Shown here piece by piece: positions 1-12,348 of a stretch of 64,000 bases of DNA. The first letter of the stretch is position 1. Each line of letters opens with the position of its first letter. The position numbers were made by a program, and so were the translations under genes. Under the pieces are notes generated by a model. That model ran no database searches, was not told the DNA's origin, and saw only the letters and a list, made by a program, of their open reading frames with translations. The DNA comes from Meandrina meandrites. Lineage: Eukaryota > Cnidaria > Anthozoa > Scleractinia > Meandrinidae. The stretch lies in NCBI GenBank assembly GCA_963693305.1, contig OY855914.1, positions 18,571,472 to 18,635,471 on the forward strand, written 5' to 3'.

Positions 1-1742
1 TGAGTTTTGGGTGTCGTCTAATCTGAAGCCAGGCTTGTTGTATGCTTCCTTGTAATTGTCGATTTAATATGAGTGAGCTAAGAATGGGCTTTGGGTCTGG
101 TCAAATTTGAGATTGAAATCAGAAAAAGGTTTTCAAAACGAATCTTCATTCTAATCAAAAAAGATATCAATTTATTTTAACTGTAAATCCCCAATATCTG
201 TAATAGTCCACCATCTATTTTTGTTGAGAAGATTTATTGCCAATTAATCTTAGTGAACATTTTAAAAATCAAATGTTACGAAAATGATTTGATATCAAAT
301 TCAGCACCAATATCTTATTTCGCGTAGTGCTAACAGCCTTTTGAAAACGACGGGAAAACTGCAATTTAGCCATTTAAAGGGGCAGTCTCAACAAGATTTA
401 GTGCTACTTGAAAATCCAATGAAGGTATTAATTGGAAATCCACTGACAGCTTCCCGGCCTTGCTAAAACGCACCGTATTTATTGGTCACGAAAGTTGTTT
501 AAAGCTAGTTTGGCTACGGACGGGTAGGAAACAAGTGGACTAAAACTTGAAAACGTCGGACTGACTTTTTCAAGTTTGACAGTGTTACTTGGAGGAAAAC
601 CACTAAATGAAATGATTGTGGTTTGTTCACATCTTAGAGAGTGAATTTTAATTATGCCTTTTTTGTTGCTCAAGGGTTATTTTGTTGATCATCGAATGCA
701 CCTTCATAATTTTAGCACAGTTTAAAATTTATACGACATCTCGTGATACCGCTCCTTTAAATTCTCATCTTGAACCCCTCACGAAGAAACTTGTATATCC
801 GTAAACGAACCCCATTTTTCGCCAAACAGGGAAATTCGTGTAGTTTGCAAGACCACAAATGACGACAACTCCTTTGTGGAAACAAAGGAACAAAATAATG
901 TCTGCCTCTGTACTGAGTATAGTATTCGTGAATCTGAGGAAATTTCGCCCAAATGTTTCAAATTGGACGTTTGTAACTGCTTCGATCCTTTAAAACTTTA
1001 ATTTTTTTTTACTATTTAGCGTTCCTCTGCCTTATATTGTGACTTTCTACAAGTAAACAAGCCGTATTGAACCAGAACGCCTATGCTATAAAAAACCCAT
1101 TCTTATTTGCCATTATATTGTAGCCTTTAGTTAGACGGCATAATATTGGATTTTCTAAACGAAACAGCGTGACTGTTTGTATGAAAATAGAACTCATACA
1201 ACAGTCGAAAGAGATAGCTGAGAAAAGTTTCATTGTTTTATGTTTGACTTGGAATATGACTGCCAATCGTTAATTAAAACCGATATTTTTACAGCAAAGT
1301 TAAGTTGTCCGCCGTCACTGAAACCTTTAATTCCTGACTTGTGAATTGCTAAATGTGGTTGTAACATTTTTAAAGTTTGTGGATGGAAGCCTGGTGTGTG
1401 ACCATTCAAATGATCGTTATTGAGCAGTCGTTCATTATTTCATGTGATGTGGTCTGTTTCTCGATAATTAACAAAAAGGACGACGTGAAAGAATTAATGG
1501 ATTGCCGTTGAAGGGAGACGCAAATCTCTTGTCAACAGTGTGAAAGCGCGCAACCAATCACATCTTTACTTCCCAGAGGTCACCCGTTAAAAATTAGCGT
1601 GGTGATTTTTCTAGCTATTTTGTCGTTCGTTGTCCGTCCTTAGCTCTGTCCAATATCGACTATACTTTATCACACGCCCCTCTCTTTTGAGCCCCCTTCT
1701 TTAATTAAGGCGGGGTACATCTGAAGGCCGTTTTTCCACCGC
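1..1742. other. Gene-free AT-rich stretch
   Basis: No exon, RNA gene or clear repeat was recognised here. The short open frames have no recognisable domain and no splice context. The stretch ends at the TTAA that flanks the transposon starting at 1747. Confidence 0.4.
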
Positions 1743-2995
1743 TTAAGGTGGCTCGACTGGGTTTTTTAGGGGCAACACCGCTCAAGTTTGAGAACTAACC
1801 AGACTGTCATTAAAGGTCAAATGAACCAAAATTTCGACATTCTTTCTTTAGCGATTTTAAAGGAACCAAACGCTAGAAGAATTCATTATTAAGTAAACTT
1901 AAGGCGAAATTTTGCTTTCTGAGCCTTAAAGCGCGAACTATAGCAAAAACTACGAAGATTTCCGAAGACTTCACGAAAACGTTTCCAAAATGACCGCGCA
2001 CTGAAATGGAAGGAATGGATCGAGCTTTGAATTTTGTGACGTAATAGTTTTATTTTACGGCTTTGCGATCGAAGAGACGATCGTCGTTTAAAGAGCGAAT
2101 AATGTAAAGTTTGAGAGTTTCAGTCCGTCTGAGTAATTCAAATAATTCTGAAAGGATCTAAGGTTTTTTTAAACATTGTTGTTATATTTTTTACTACATT
2201 GGAATCCAGTTTCAAAGATTAATAATTATCAAAGCACTGAGTAAAATTGTAAGCATTGTACGATATAGGAGGTTTTCAAACACTGGATGGCGTATAAAAA
2301 TCATCAGTCTGCTCAGCTTGGTATAGAACAATTAATTTTGTTATTTACCCCAAGTGAAATGCAGGTTTTGGATTTGCACGTAATCCTTATCAGGACGTGT
2401 GCGGCTTGCATAGGATGTGGCCAAAAGCCACATCCAAGATTGAATTCACTGTTTCTTTTCCATACTTGAGAGTCACACAAAACACAAAAATAAATTTGTA
2501 CTCAAAAATTTAACTTGAATGTAAGGATATTTCTCAATGCAAATTCGAAACCGCAAAAGCATCACGCAGGGTAAAACTTTCAATGAATAAATTCGTGTCG
2601 TTTTATTTTTCAACTGAAGGAAAATTCAATGTTGAAATAAGTACCGAGCGTTTACACACTGTTCCTGTGGACACTGTGAGTTCTGTTTGTATTAGTTGTT
2701 TTTTGGTCCATATTTATTTAGCCGGTGCCTGTTATTTAGTGCTCGAAATTAACGGTTGTAAACCCAACATAAATACAACCTTTGAAGCATAATTTTATAC
2801 GCGTCAAAAAGCACGTGCACGTGCATGGAAGCAAATTATTTGGCGAGGATATTGAACTAACGAATTGAAATTCTAATACTTGACCATGACCAGCCAAACC
2901 AACAAAGTAAAAGTGCTGATAATTATAACAAATACTCTATCTAGCTCTAGGTAGAATAAGAAAGGTGCAAAATGCATACCTCTAACTTCCTTCGT

Positions 2996-3397
2996 TTAGC
3001 AACTCGCCCGAACGGACAGGGGGACCTTTGTGCTTCGGGAGGCATTCTTCCCCGTGATTTCTTTTCCGAACAAAAAAACTAGTCGGCATAGCATCCTCTT
3101 TGAGGTGGAGTCTGAGCGGCTTGAAATCAGAACCAGAAACCTACGTATCGCCAGATTTTCTCTGAAGCAGTCTTCGGTAAAATGAACCGCACAAATGCGA
3201 GAGCTCTTGTCTGGGTTAAATTCTTTTCCTTTCATTTTCAAAAGCCATAGTTTCCTGAGTTTTGAATTTGCTGGAAACTTGAATGTATTTACTTTCGACT
3301 TAGAATTATTTAAGCAGTTTGGTGCAGCACAAAACACCATGATGTCCCATTCTTGTGAGCTTATCACTGAAAGACTTTGAATTTCCCGTAATTTCAC
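2996..3397 (-). pseudogene. THAP-domain transposase fragment
   Basis: The open frame carries a near-complete THAP zinc finger starting at the methionine at 3340. Counting from there, the C2CH zinc ligands are C4, C9, C50 and H53, with the conserved FP at 22-23 and W32. The segment that normally closes the THAP fold (an AVPT-like motif) is readable only in another frame, around 3080-3110, so a frameshift near 3120 breaks the gene. No catalytic transposase domain follows toward 1840. It lies inside an element with terminal inverted repeats and TTAA duplications, so it is a transposase remnant rather than a host THAP gene. What is seen is the zinc-ligand pattern; the Kolobok assignment is inferred. 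Confidence 0.7.
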
Positions 3398-3624
3398 AGC
3401 ACACCAATATTGACGTCACAGTTTTAAGTTCCGAAAATTTCTCGACAATTTTCCCGAGCGCTCTACGATTATGAAGGCCTAAAATAAGCATTTTTCAACT
3501 TGAAATTTCTCTGTTTTGCACAGTCCAATTACTTTGAAATTTCGGAATATGTTTATTTGGTTCTTAATCAACAAGTTGGCCTAAAAAAAAGAAAATTCCA
3601 AATTTTGGTTCATTTGACCTTTAA

Positions 3625-5256
3625 CAATGCCATCGAAAAACGATCACCACAGCTGATTTAGGTAAAGATGAAAATTTGTTATGACCAGTGTTATTTTGAC
3701 ATCGGAGTTGTCATAGCAACGTAATGGCGTCATCACGTTTATCAATTTCGTTCGTATTGCTCGGCACCAGGAGATTTTTTCGGAAATCGCTCAAGGGAGC
3801 ATGTACCTCCTATACCTGCCTCAATGTTGGCAAAGTTTGAACAAATTCTGTGGGAGCGTTATCGAAATTTTTGGGGATAAAGTTTCGAGGGTCATAAATA
3901 CAGTAAAAAACATACTATTGAGATAATAGGGTAATGTCTGAAGAACACGGCGCGCTTTGGGAATGCAGTTTCATCTCATAGTAGTTTGATGCCATTTAAA
4001 ATTGTGTATACAAAATTATGGGGATCGCCACGACCGAATGCGAAAAAAACGGATTTGATGAGCGTGCATTCAGGTGCTCTTGTTGCCACTTTTGTAAATA
4101 ATTTGGTCTACACCTACAAATGTGATAATTATTTGGAAACCGCTCGATGAATTTTTTTAGAAACTTGTCAATCTCGAGGTTTGTCATCAGTTTATATGGC
4201 CTGCAAGTTTCAAGGTCATTGAAAACACGTAAGGCAATAAAATCGGGGCTCCAATGTACTACTTTTTTCTCCCAGATTTTGTGTTTACAAGTGAGTGTCC
4301 TCATTATTCACGGGCATTGTATTCAACTTTCATTTTCACGTGCACAACTCAGCAAAAAATTCGTTTGCATTTTATCAGTGAGTTTAGACTTTTTCCTGAT
4401 CTGTTGTTCTACACAAAAATAGCTTTTCGTTTCCTGGAGAAAGAGACCCTCGGCATTGCTGTATTACAGTCTAACGGCGTAACAAATATTATTACAGTTT
4501 TCAAGTCATATAAGCATGTTTCCCGAAAGCAATTGAGCGTTCTGTTTAATGCAAATGAATTTTTTGCTGAGTTGTGCACGTGGACATGAAAGTAAAAAAC
4601 AATACACGTGAATAATGAGGACACTCACTTGTAAACACAAAATCTGCGAGAGAAAAGTAGTACATTGGAGCCCCGATTTTATTGTCTTAAATGTTTTCAA
4701 TGACCTTGAAACTTGCAGGCCATATAAACTGATGACAAACCTCGAGATTGACAAGTTTTTAAAAAAAATTCATCGAGTGGTTTCCAAATAATTATCACAT
4801 TTGTAGGTGTAGACCAAATTATTTACAAAAGTGGCAACAAGAGCACCTGAATGCACGCTCATCAAATCCGTTTTTTTCGCAATCGGTCGTGGCGATCCCC
4901 ATAATTTTGTATACACAATTTTAAATGGCATCAAACTACTATGAGATGAAACTGCATCCCCAATAGTATGTTTTTTGCTGTATTTATGACCCTCGAAACT
5001 TCGTCCCCAAAAATTTCGATAACGCTCTCACAGAATTTGTTCAAACTTTGCCAACATTGAGGCAGGTATAGGAGGTACATGCTCCCTTGAGCGATTTGCG
5101 AAAAAATCTCCTGGTGCCGAGCAATACGAACGAAATTGATAAACGTGATGACGTCATTACGTTGCTATGACAACTCCGATGTCAAAATAACACTGGTCAT
5201 AACAAATTTTCATCTTTACCTAATTCAGCTGTGGTGATCGTTTTTCGATGGCATTG
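3625..5256. mobile_element. Foldback (palindromic) element nested in the Kolobok-like transposon
   Basis: Two long arms, about 3625-4372 and 4546-5256, are inverted copies of each other around a loop of about 170 bp. Both outer ends read CAATGCCATCG inward and each is flanked by TTAA (3621-3624 and 5257-5260). The left arm has about 37 extra bases near 3920-3955 that the right arm lacks. Joining the two outside flanks at a single TTAA restores the terminal repeat of the host element, so this is an insertion into that repeat. No coding capacity is recognised. Confidence 0.75.
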
Positions 5257-5384
5257 TTAATGACAGTCTGGTTAGTTCTCAAACTTGAGCGGTGTTGCCC
5301 CTAAAAAACCCAGTCGAGCCACCTTAACTTGGGTTTAATGGGGGCATTGGTCTTGTTCTTTGCTCTAGTGCCCTCTCGAAGGAT

Positions 5385-5815
5385 AGCGAGCCAGACCGCT
5401 GCCTATAGGGCTCCCATTCTCGACAAGATAGGAATTTTGCCATTTCTGATTATGAAAAAGTCCAGAAATGTTTTGAAACAACAGGTGACAGCAAAATGAA
5501 TATAATACATCATGGCAAAGACAGGGGAGATCACCAGACTGCTGCCTATGGGGGCCGCCATTCTCGACAAGATAGGAACTTTTGCCACTTTTAATTATGA
5601 AAAAGTCCTGAAATGTTTTGAAACACAGGTGACAGCAAAATGATTATAATACGTCATGGCAAAGACAGGGGAGATCACCAGACCGCTGCCTATGGGGGCC
5701 GCCATTCTCGACAAGATAGGAACTTTTGCCATTTCTAATTATGAAAAAGTCCTGAAATGTTTTGAAACAACAGGTGACAGCAAAATAATTATAACACGTC
5801 ATGGCGAAGGCAGGG
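5385..5815. repeat. 144-bp tandem repeat, three copies
   Basis: The string CTCGACAAGATAGG recurs at 5419, 5563 and 5707, giving an exact 144-bp spacing, and the rest of each unit is nearly identical. Because 144 is divisible by three, open frames run through the array on both strands; these are a by-product of the period and not evidence of a gene. Confidence 0.85.
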
Positions 5816-8800
5816 ACCGGAAACAGCCCCGCAAGCAGAAAAGATGCATTTCATCGCCAGTTTTAAACAGCACCGTTACAAATACTGTAAGAAATTTCGA
5901 GATTTTCGATCAGTCAGCCGGAGTCAGCACTTAAAATAGCTCTTCAGCAAACATTTAGAAGCAAATATATCGCTGTCACGCTCAAATCGACCAAAACTGC
6001 AAAATACGTCACACAAATGTTGTTTTGTTTTTACAGTCACGAACGCCAGGCAAGCCCGGGCACGCATCTGACGCAACTGTTATTTTCGCGCCAAAAACAC
6101 GAAACCGGCCGGCGGAATTATGGCGTGCTTTAGCTTCTACCCGAGCAGAACGACTATCATTGCCATTTTTGCTCTCTTTGATACTACGTTATCTTAGTTG
6201 AGGTCTATTTTGGTGGCATATTTGAAAATGCAATCGTACTACGTGAAAAAAAAAAAAGACCCTTGCATTTAATTTTTAGCTTGACGCGAACATAAGCGCT
6301 ACGTGTAGACCCCTTGCTGGGTATGGTGATGAAAATGGCTTGTTTACGGAAGGTCTAATTTAGGTTGGGGAATGAAAACACGCGAACTCGCATGTTTACT
6401 TTAGTTTCGTGCAATAATAGTGAGAGGCGAAACACACGGGCGATATCAATCATGCGATGGGACAAAGAAGTACTTATGTTGGTTGTTTTCCCGAGGCAAA
6501 ATTTGGCGGGAACCCGCCTTGAGCGTTTTAATAGAACTTCACTACATATTTGCATCTGCCAAGGTCAGATATAATTAATTTATGATTAAAAACCGAGGAA
6601 GTGAATTACCATTTATCAATCGACGCTAACGAATATTCTTTTTATTATTCAACGTCGCAAATTTCCGCTTTCAGTCACGACAGGTTATTTTTGATTTTGG
6701 TAAAGCAGATTAAAATTTGTTGCATCGTCGTCCTTTCAAAATCCACTTTACTTTGGACGTGAGTCCTCAATTCACATGTAATCCCTTTCGGAGACAACTT
6801 AATTCCGGTCTGTACGAGTTATTATGTAATCTTGGCTGAACAATACACGGAACTTATCCTAACATCACGTATTCATTCGAAGGTGTTACAGTCACCTGTT
6901 GGACTCTTTTGACAATATCAAACCTGCCAATTCCTAGCCAACATCAACACGGAAACACAAGCCTGCATACAGCTTCTCTTTTTAATTTTCCCACGACGTT
7001 GTCAGAAAAAAAAACGGGCTGCAAACTGCTTACAAGAATGATAAATATGCTCAGATCTCTCGAGTGCTACATCAGACGGAATTACGTTTAATGCCAATTT
7101 TTTTTCACGACCGTTTTACGCCCACAGTGAAAGCTGGCATCAATAAATGTGCAGAATAATTTTAACCAGTTTTCAGATTAGAGACAATTACATTTAATGC
7201 CAACTTTTTGATAAAACTGAGCATCAATGTTTATGATCGTTTACCTCCCAGAGCAAAGCTGGCATCAATTAATGTGCACACTAATTTTATCCAGTTTCTT
7301 TTTGCGGCTATATAGTGCGCGAATAAAACTTCCGTGTAGCACTCTTCCTATGGTGTGCACGGAGATCAAAACTTTCGAGTCTATGCTGAATAAAGCCCAA
7401 GGTAAAAAAAAGAAAGGAAACTGAATCGAGCTGAACTTTCATGTTACACTGTTTGTTATACTGTGTAAATGCTGCACAAAGTGGTTCACACTTGTGAATA
7501 AGAATCTGGTGAGTGACCACTCAAATCATAGCTATTGAACAGCAATTTTAGGTGATACTATTTTGATTTGTAAAATGCAAAATAAACGTGACTACTGGCC
7601 ACGAGACCAGTGACAAAATATTATCCTGAATTTGAAGTGTCAAAGCGATCACGTCTGAGATATCAAGATGGGAATTGTATAGCACAGTCGAAATATTCAA
7701 GGAATCACTGTGACCTTGCTCAGTAAACCAGCCAAAATTGACAAAAAGAAATAGAGACAGGAAAAACCTGCTAATGGTTCTTCAAAATGTTTCAGAGTTT
7801 TTAAGAATGGGACATTTTCACCATCGCTTCCTGCAGATAAATTGGAGGGCTCAGGAAACTCCATTGGGGGGGGGGGGGGGGGGGGGTAATTTACATTGAA
7901 AACTCTATCTGGAACAGGCTTCTGTTTGACAATTTTCCAGAAAATTCATCCGAATTTGTGTCGACAAGCTCTTTAATACGATCTTAAGCAAAGCATTGTT
8001 TCAGGGCAGACATATCCGAGGATCGTTTTCACGATTCGATTTCAGCCTCTCAACGCGAGGGAAAATTTATCACCTTACGATATAAATAGAATAAGGAAAG
8101 AAAAAAAAAACATAAGCGAAAGTCTTTAGGGACAATTTATCGCACAGTCAAGGTCAGACACTTAGAACAACAACCGTTTGATCTGCAGATAACTTCCACA
8201 GTACATGCACGTGGCGATTGTCCAAGTTAAGTCACGGTCTTGTAGTATCATCAACCACGCTCTTTACACTCATTGACTCATCGATAAAATAGACAACGAC
8301 ATAAAATCAGACTGTAAACAGGCCTTCAAATAAAGAGACCAGATATGCCCAGAAAGATAGAGCCCGTTCTGTTTAGTCCCAGTGACCAACGTGGCCAAAA
8401 TTGGTGGCATCTCATTTTCCGCACGATGTCAAAACCTGTGCCATTTGTGGTGTAGTGGTAAAAACCAGACAAACCTTTTGTGACTGTTGCTTCCTTTGTA
8501 AATAGGCTTTTCCTTCTTGATCATCAGGGGGAAAATGCTGAGCGCAGCGGAAGGTAGGGAAAATTGCAAGATGGGGGAGGGGGAGATCGAGGCGAGCTAT
8601 ATTGTCGGTGTATGTTTGTAAGGGACTGATTCCTGCTATTCACATCAAATGCTAGTAAACATAGTACAGATAGTACGACTACTCGTATATGATTAATAAA
8701 AAAATTCCCACGGTTGGTTTATTCATATGTCGAGGTAAATATCATGTCTGAGTCTTACAAGTTTCTTCTATATTTAAAACAGATTACTGAAAAAGAAAAT

Positions 8801-11800
8801 AATTTTAAGCTCATTTGTTTGACTTAAATGAAAATGAAAGGTAGCTTTTTGAAGAAATTTTGATTGGATTAGCAAAAGGAGTAACAATTCAAATGACAAG
8901 GAACTGTTTTCTTACGAGGCTTGTGTTGAAGTTTGTTGAAGAAAGCAATAAAAAAAGGAAAAAAAGATAGAGAATCATGGCAGATTTTCCAAAAGAAACT
9001 CGAGAAAACCGATACACCTCTAGTGTCCTCGATTGTCCTCAGAATTGTTGGATACAAATTCCTAAGCCCGAATATTTATTTCCGAAACAACCGATAAATG
9101 ACACAACAATGAGAAAAAGTGCCGGACGACAGTCAAGTTTAATCTTGAAATTGTCGCTAAAGTAGCTAGCCAACGAACAAAACCAGCAGCTAAACAGTGA
9201 AGAATCCCCGCCATGGCGAAAGAACATCGCGTTTGGCTCAATTTTCTAGCTTTACAGTAATTGTGGTAGTTTCAAATCGTTGCTATCTAGTCGAGCTTTA
9301 GAATCACTTCAGTAACATTATTTTCGTCTTGCCAACATAAAGGCTCATCGACTGCCACAAGGCCTGCCAAAAATTGTTATCGCAGGTCAATATTTTCAAA
9401 GAAAACAAGATCTTTCGAGTTGTGCGATATCGATCTGTGAATCAACTGACACTACATGCGTGTTGTTCCCCATGTTGACTGGAACAATATCACTCTTTCG
9501 CTATTAAATTTTGTGAAGGTCATGTTCGGACAGGCCATGAAAAACATCAGCAAGTACAAAGGCTACTTTTGTTTCGAGTTCCTCGATCTTTATCAGAGCG
9601 GTGCACGTTTCGGGGATCTCATCACAATGCATCTTTCCTAATTAGAAACTGCCTGATTGTTCGCAAAACTTAACTGGATTACACACTGATCCGCAAAAAG
9701 CTGTAGTTAGAGAGTTTTGCCAAGAAATTTCAACGCAGTGTTTGTGAAGGGGCTTCGGTGACATTCAACAAGTCTCGCCAATATTACCCTTAATAAGGGG
9801 GAGACAGCAGGGCTCTTATTTTAGCCAACGCAGCGAAATAAACAATAGAACAAAGAGAACAAGAAAAATGTCTTTATTGCTGACAAGGCAAGTCACAAGA
9901 GAAGAATAATCACATTGTACAGATAAAGATTTGCTCTGTTACTGATATCACTTTTTGTTGTTCTCGACCTGTGGCTTGTGGATTTTAACTTGGGAGTCAA
10001 GTGGGATTGTGTTACAATCAATAGATTTTAGAAAATGTTTGGGGTAAATTTTTGATGTCTGGTGCAAAGTTGCATCCAGAGTCAAGACTGAAATCCAAAG
10101 ACCGATTTTTTTAAATTTTCGTTTGGAAGCAAAGCCAAGAGTGGGATGAATAAAGGAAATCGGTGTTGAAAGGGTTAGTTTTCCTCAATTTCCTCCCTGC
10201 ATAGAGTTGTTATTTATAGTATCTATAGACGCGTGGGTAGAAGCTTTAGACTCATCATGCCGTCGACAGACAAATGCCCAGAAGGCAGGAAACAATGCTG
10301 GGTTGTTCAACTAACCGAGAAAAAAAAGATTGGAAAAATTCAGAATAACACCTCGACGAACAGCCTTTTGACTTGAGTGTCATTCTCTATTCTCTAAATT
10401 ACTCCATTAATTAGCCACCGAAAATTCTACCCGTAAGATGTCCAACAAAAAAAATTATTCGTTGTAGAACTATTATCTATCATGACAAAATAAACTTCTA
10501 GGTTTCGAAATTCTTTTATTACAAATTTAAAAGATCTCTGTAATAATTTTTTCGTACATGAATTGATACAATTCATGCTTACAAGCCGAAACCCATAATA
10601 TATGGACCACTGCTTCAGTAAATAAGTGCCTTGAGAGCATCTTAATATTACTTTACAAATCTTTCGCTCTTGCAGCGTGTAGAATTTAGCTATTTACAAA
10701 TTTACAGACGACTTTGGGTAACTATTTACAAAAGTTTGATATTTACAAGAGTTTGCTAAATATTGTCAAAGTTTGATTTAAATTAATGGGCGAGCTGCGT
10801 TGCGCTGTATTTATAAATGTTTTCTTTTGTCCTTTGGTACATTTCACAAGTAATGCTTGTTTGGGAAATGCCAAAAAGAACCCACTCAAAGGCTTGCGGT
10901 TTTCGTGATCACCGTGCATTCAGCTGGGTTCTTTTCGAGGCGGGAAGCCAACTCACAGTCCCTCAATACGAATCAACAGAAGCGCTAAATTTGCATTTGA
11001 AAGGTTTTGACAATAAAGAACGCGAATTGTTTGTGTTGCTTTGTCACGACATCGATCAACTGAATTTTTTGTTTATGTTTTTCGCTCGAAAAGACACGAA
11101 GGTAAAGTTCGCCAGCAAACTTGGCCAACGTGACTTGAAGCGAAACTTTTGTTTTGAAATTTTCCGGATGTAACAGTGTCAAGGTCGGGCGATTTTTTTT
11201 ATCCAACTTGATAAGCGCGTGTGTTTCCAGAGAGCAATATTAATAATGACTTTATGAGTCACAGTCTGTCAATTATCTAATCATGCTAGCCAGTTCTGAT
11301 AACGAAATGAAATAACCTCGATCCCTCTGGGCGACAGTACTTCTTGGCGCTTGCAAGCTTAGCAATATACAGTCTTGATGCAAGCTTTTTGAGATCTAAC
11401 GAATGTCCGGCATATTTAAATCTTACTGTCTCTTAATAAGTACGTAACCGGATGCGTGCTGCAATAAATTAGCGGATTTTGAAAACAAAATCAAAACTTC
11501 ACTTCTTCAACGAAGTGTGCTCCACTACCAAAACAGCTCCCAATCAGCACGGTTGACTTGTCTTGCGTTGTTGTTATGGAAAGCAGATTTGTGGCTCTTG
11601 TGATTCCCTGACAAGTGCAAGTACCAGCTTCTTAGTGCCTTTTAATCCCGTATTTGTCAACAATGAAGCGATGAAACACGAGCCATCCGATACAAACCAA
11701 ACACGGCACGACGGCCAAGCTCTGTCTGTGTCGGGTCGCTCGCAGGCAAGTGTCAAGTTGCGTATTTATAAAAATATCTTCTTTTAGCGAGCGATTCGGT

Positions 11801-12093
11801 TGATCTTCAGCGACAGCAATGTTACGCATGTTAGACCTGAAATAAAGAAAGAAGAAGTTAATTTGATATTTTGGAGAGCGATAGCGCCGATAAAAAGTTT
11901 CTTATGCAATAGAATAAGATTTGGCGGGTCGCGATAACATTCCCGCGAAACATACAGAACGCGTCAATGTTGACTACTCTGTAAGTATACATTAGATGTA
12001 ATCATTATAAATATCCTGGAGTAATAGTGCTGTTATCATCGCGGTGAAGCGCTTACCTCTTTAGCTTGTGTACAAAATCGCCATTAACTCCCT
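5816..12093. other. Long gene-free stretch
   Basis: No recognisable exon, RNA gene or well-defined mobile element was found. It contains a 21-base G homopolymer at 7866-7886. The longest unexplained open frame, 118 codons at 10817-11173 on the plus strand, matches no family I recognise and shows no splice or promoter context. Confidence 0.4.
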
Positions 12094-12348
12094 TCAAGTG
12101 TTAAGAAATTTCCAAACAGCTCTACTAAGGAACACTACTCCAGCGACAACGCATACAGTCTTGATGGCATCGACAACAATACCCTGTTCTTTGACTTTCT
12201 CGGTTCTTGCGGATGCTTCAAGGTCATCTGCTATCTTTCGAAGCTCTCGTCCCACTAAAATACACGCTCTCCTTCGCGTTGGAGACTCGTCTGTGGGAAT
12301 CAAAAGCGCCGACGCCATCCAAAAACTTGCTCCAGGGAAGAAATTCAT
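12094..12348 (-). CDS. Candidate BH3-only, tail-anchored Bcl-2-family regulator
   Basis: This intronless frame of 84 residues has an in-frame TGA 12 bases before its ATG, so the start is well bounded. Residues 32-43 read VGRELRKIADDL, which fits the BH3 pattern hydrophobic-x3-L-x2-hydrophobic-A-D-x-hydrophobic at every position (V32, L36, I39, A40, D41, L43) and resembles the BH3 helices of PUMA and BIM. After a short charged linker, residues about 57-79 form a hydrophobic segment with a short polar end (WKFLNT), as in tail anchors of Bcl-2 proteins that sit in the outer mitochondrial or ER membrane. No BH1 or BH2 motif is present, so it would be a BH3-only activator or sensitiser of apoptosis. 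A strong donor-like GAG/GTAAGC lies 37 bases after the stop, and a strong acceptor-like TTTATTTCAG near 11840, so the 3' UTR may be spliced. The motif is seen; the function is inferred. Confidence 0.55.
   Translation of the reverse strand: MNFFPGASFWMASALLIPTDESPTRRRACILVGRELRKIADDLEASARTEKVKEQGIVVDAIKTVCVVAGVVFLSRAVWKFLNT

Larger units (their letters stand above)
1747..5323. mobile_element. Degenerate Kolobok-like DNA transposon with TTAA target duplication
   Basis: The two ends are perfect inverted copies over 67 bp (1747-1813 and 5257-5323), starting GGTGGCTCGACTGGG. The flanking tetranucleotide is TTAA on both sides (1743-1746 and 5324-5327). If the inner element 3625-5256 and one TTAA copy are taken out, the inverted repeat continues to about 88 bp, because 3600-3620 is the inverse of 1814-1834. 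The original element was therefore about 1.94 kb. It contains a THAP zinc-finger remnant on the minus strand near its right end. THAP domains are known in P-element and Kolobok transposases, and Kolobok duplicates TTAA, so Kolobok is the best fit; piggyBac-like TTAA users are less likely. The rest of the transposase is not open, so this copy is dead. Confidence 0.75.

Noticed and set aside
3900..3960. Homing-endonuclease-like string near the left-arm insertion of the foldback element
   Set aside because: Only about eight bases resemble a known meganuclease site, which is expected by chance.
5403..5934. Open frames across the 5.4-5.8 kb region
   Set aside because: They follow the 144-bp tandem repeat, a multiple of three, on both strands and have no domain.
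10817..11173. 118-codon plus-strand frame
   Set aside because: No recognised motif, no splice or promoter context; length alone is not enough in a gene-poor AT-rich stretch.
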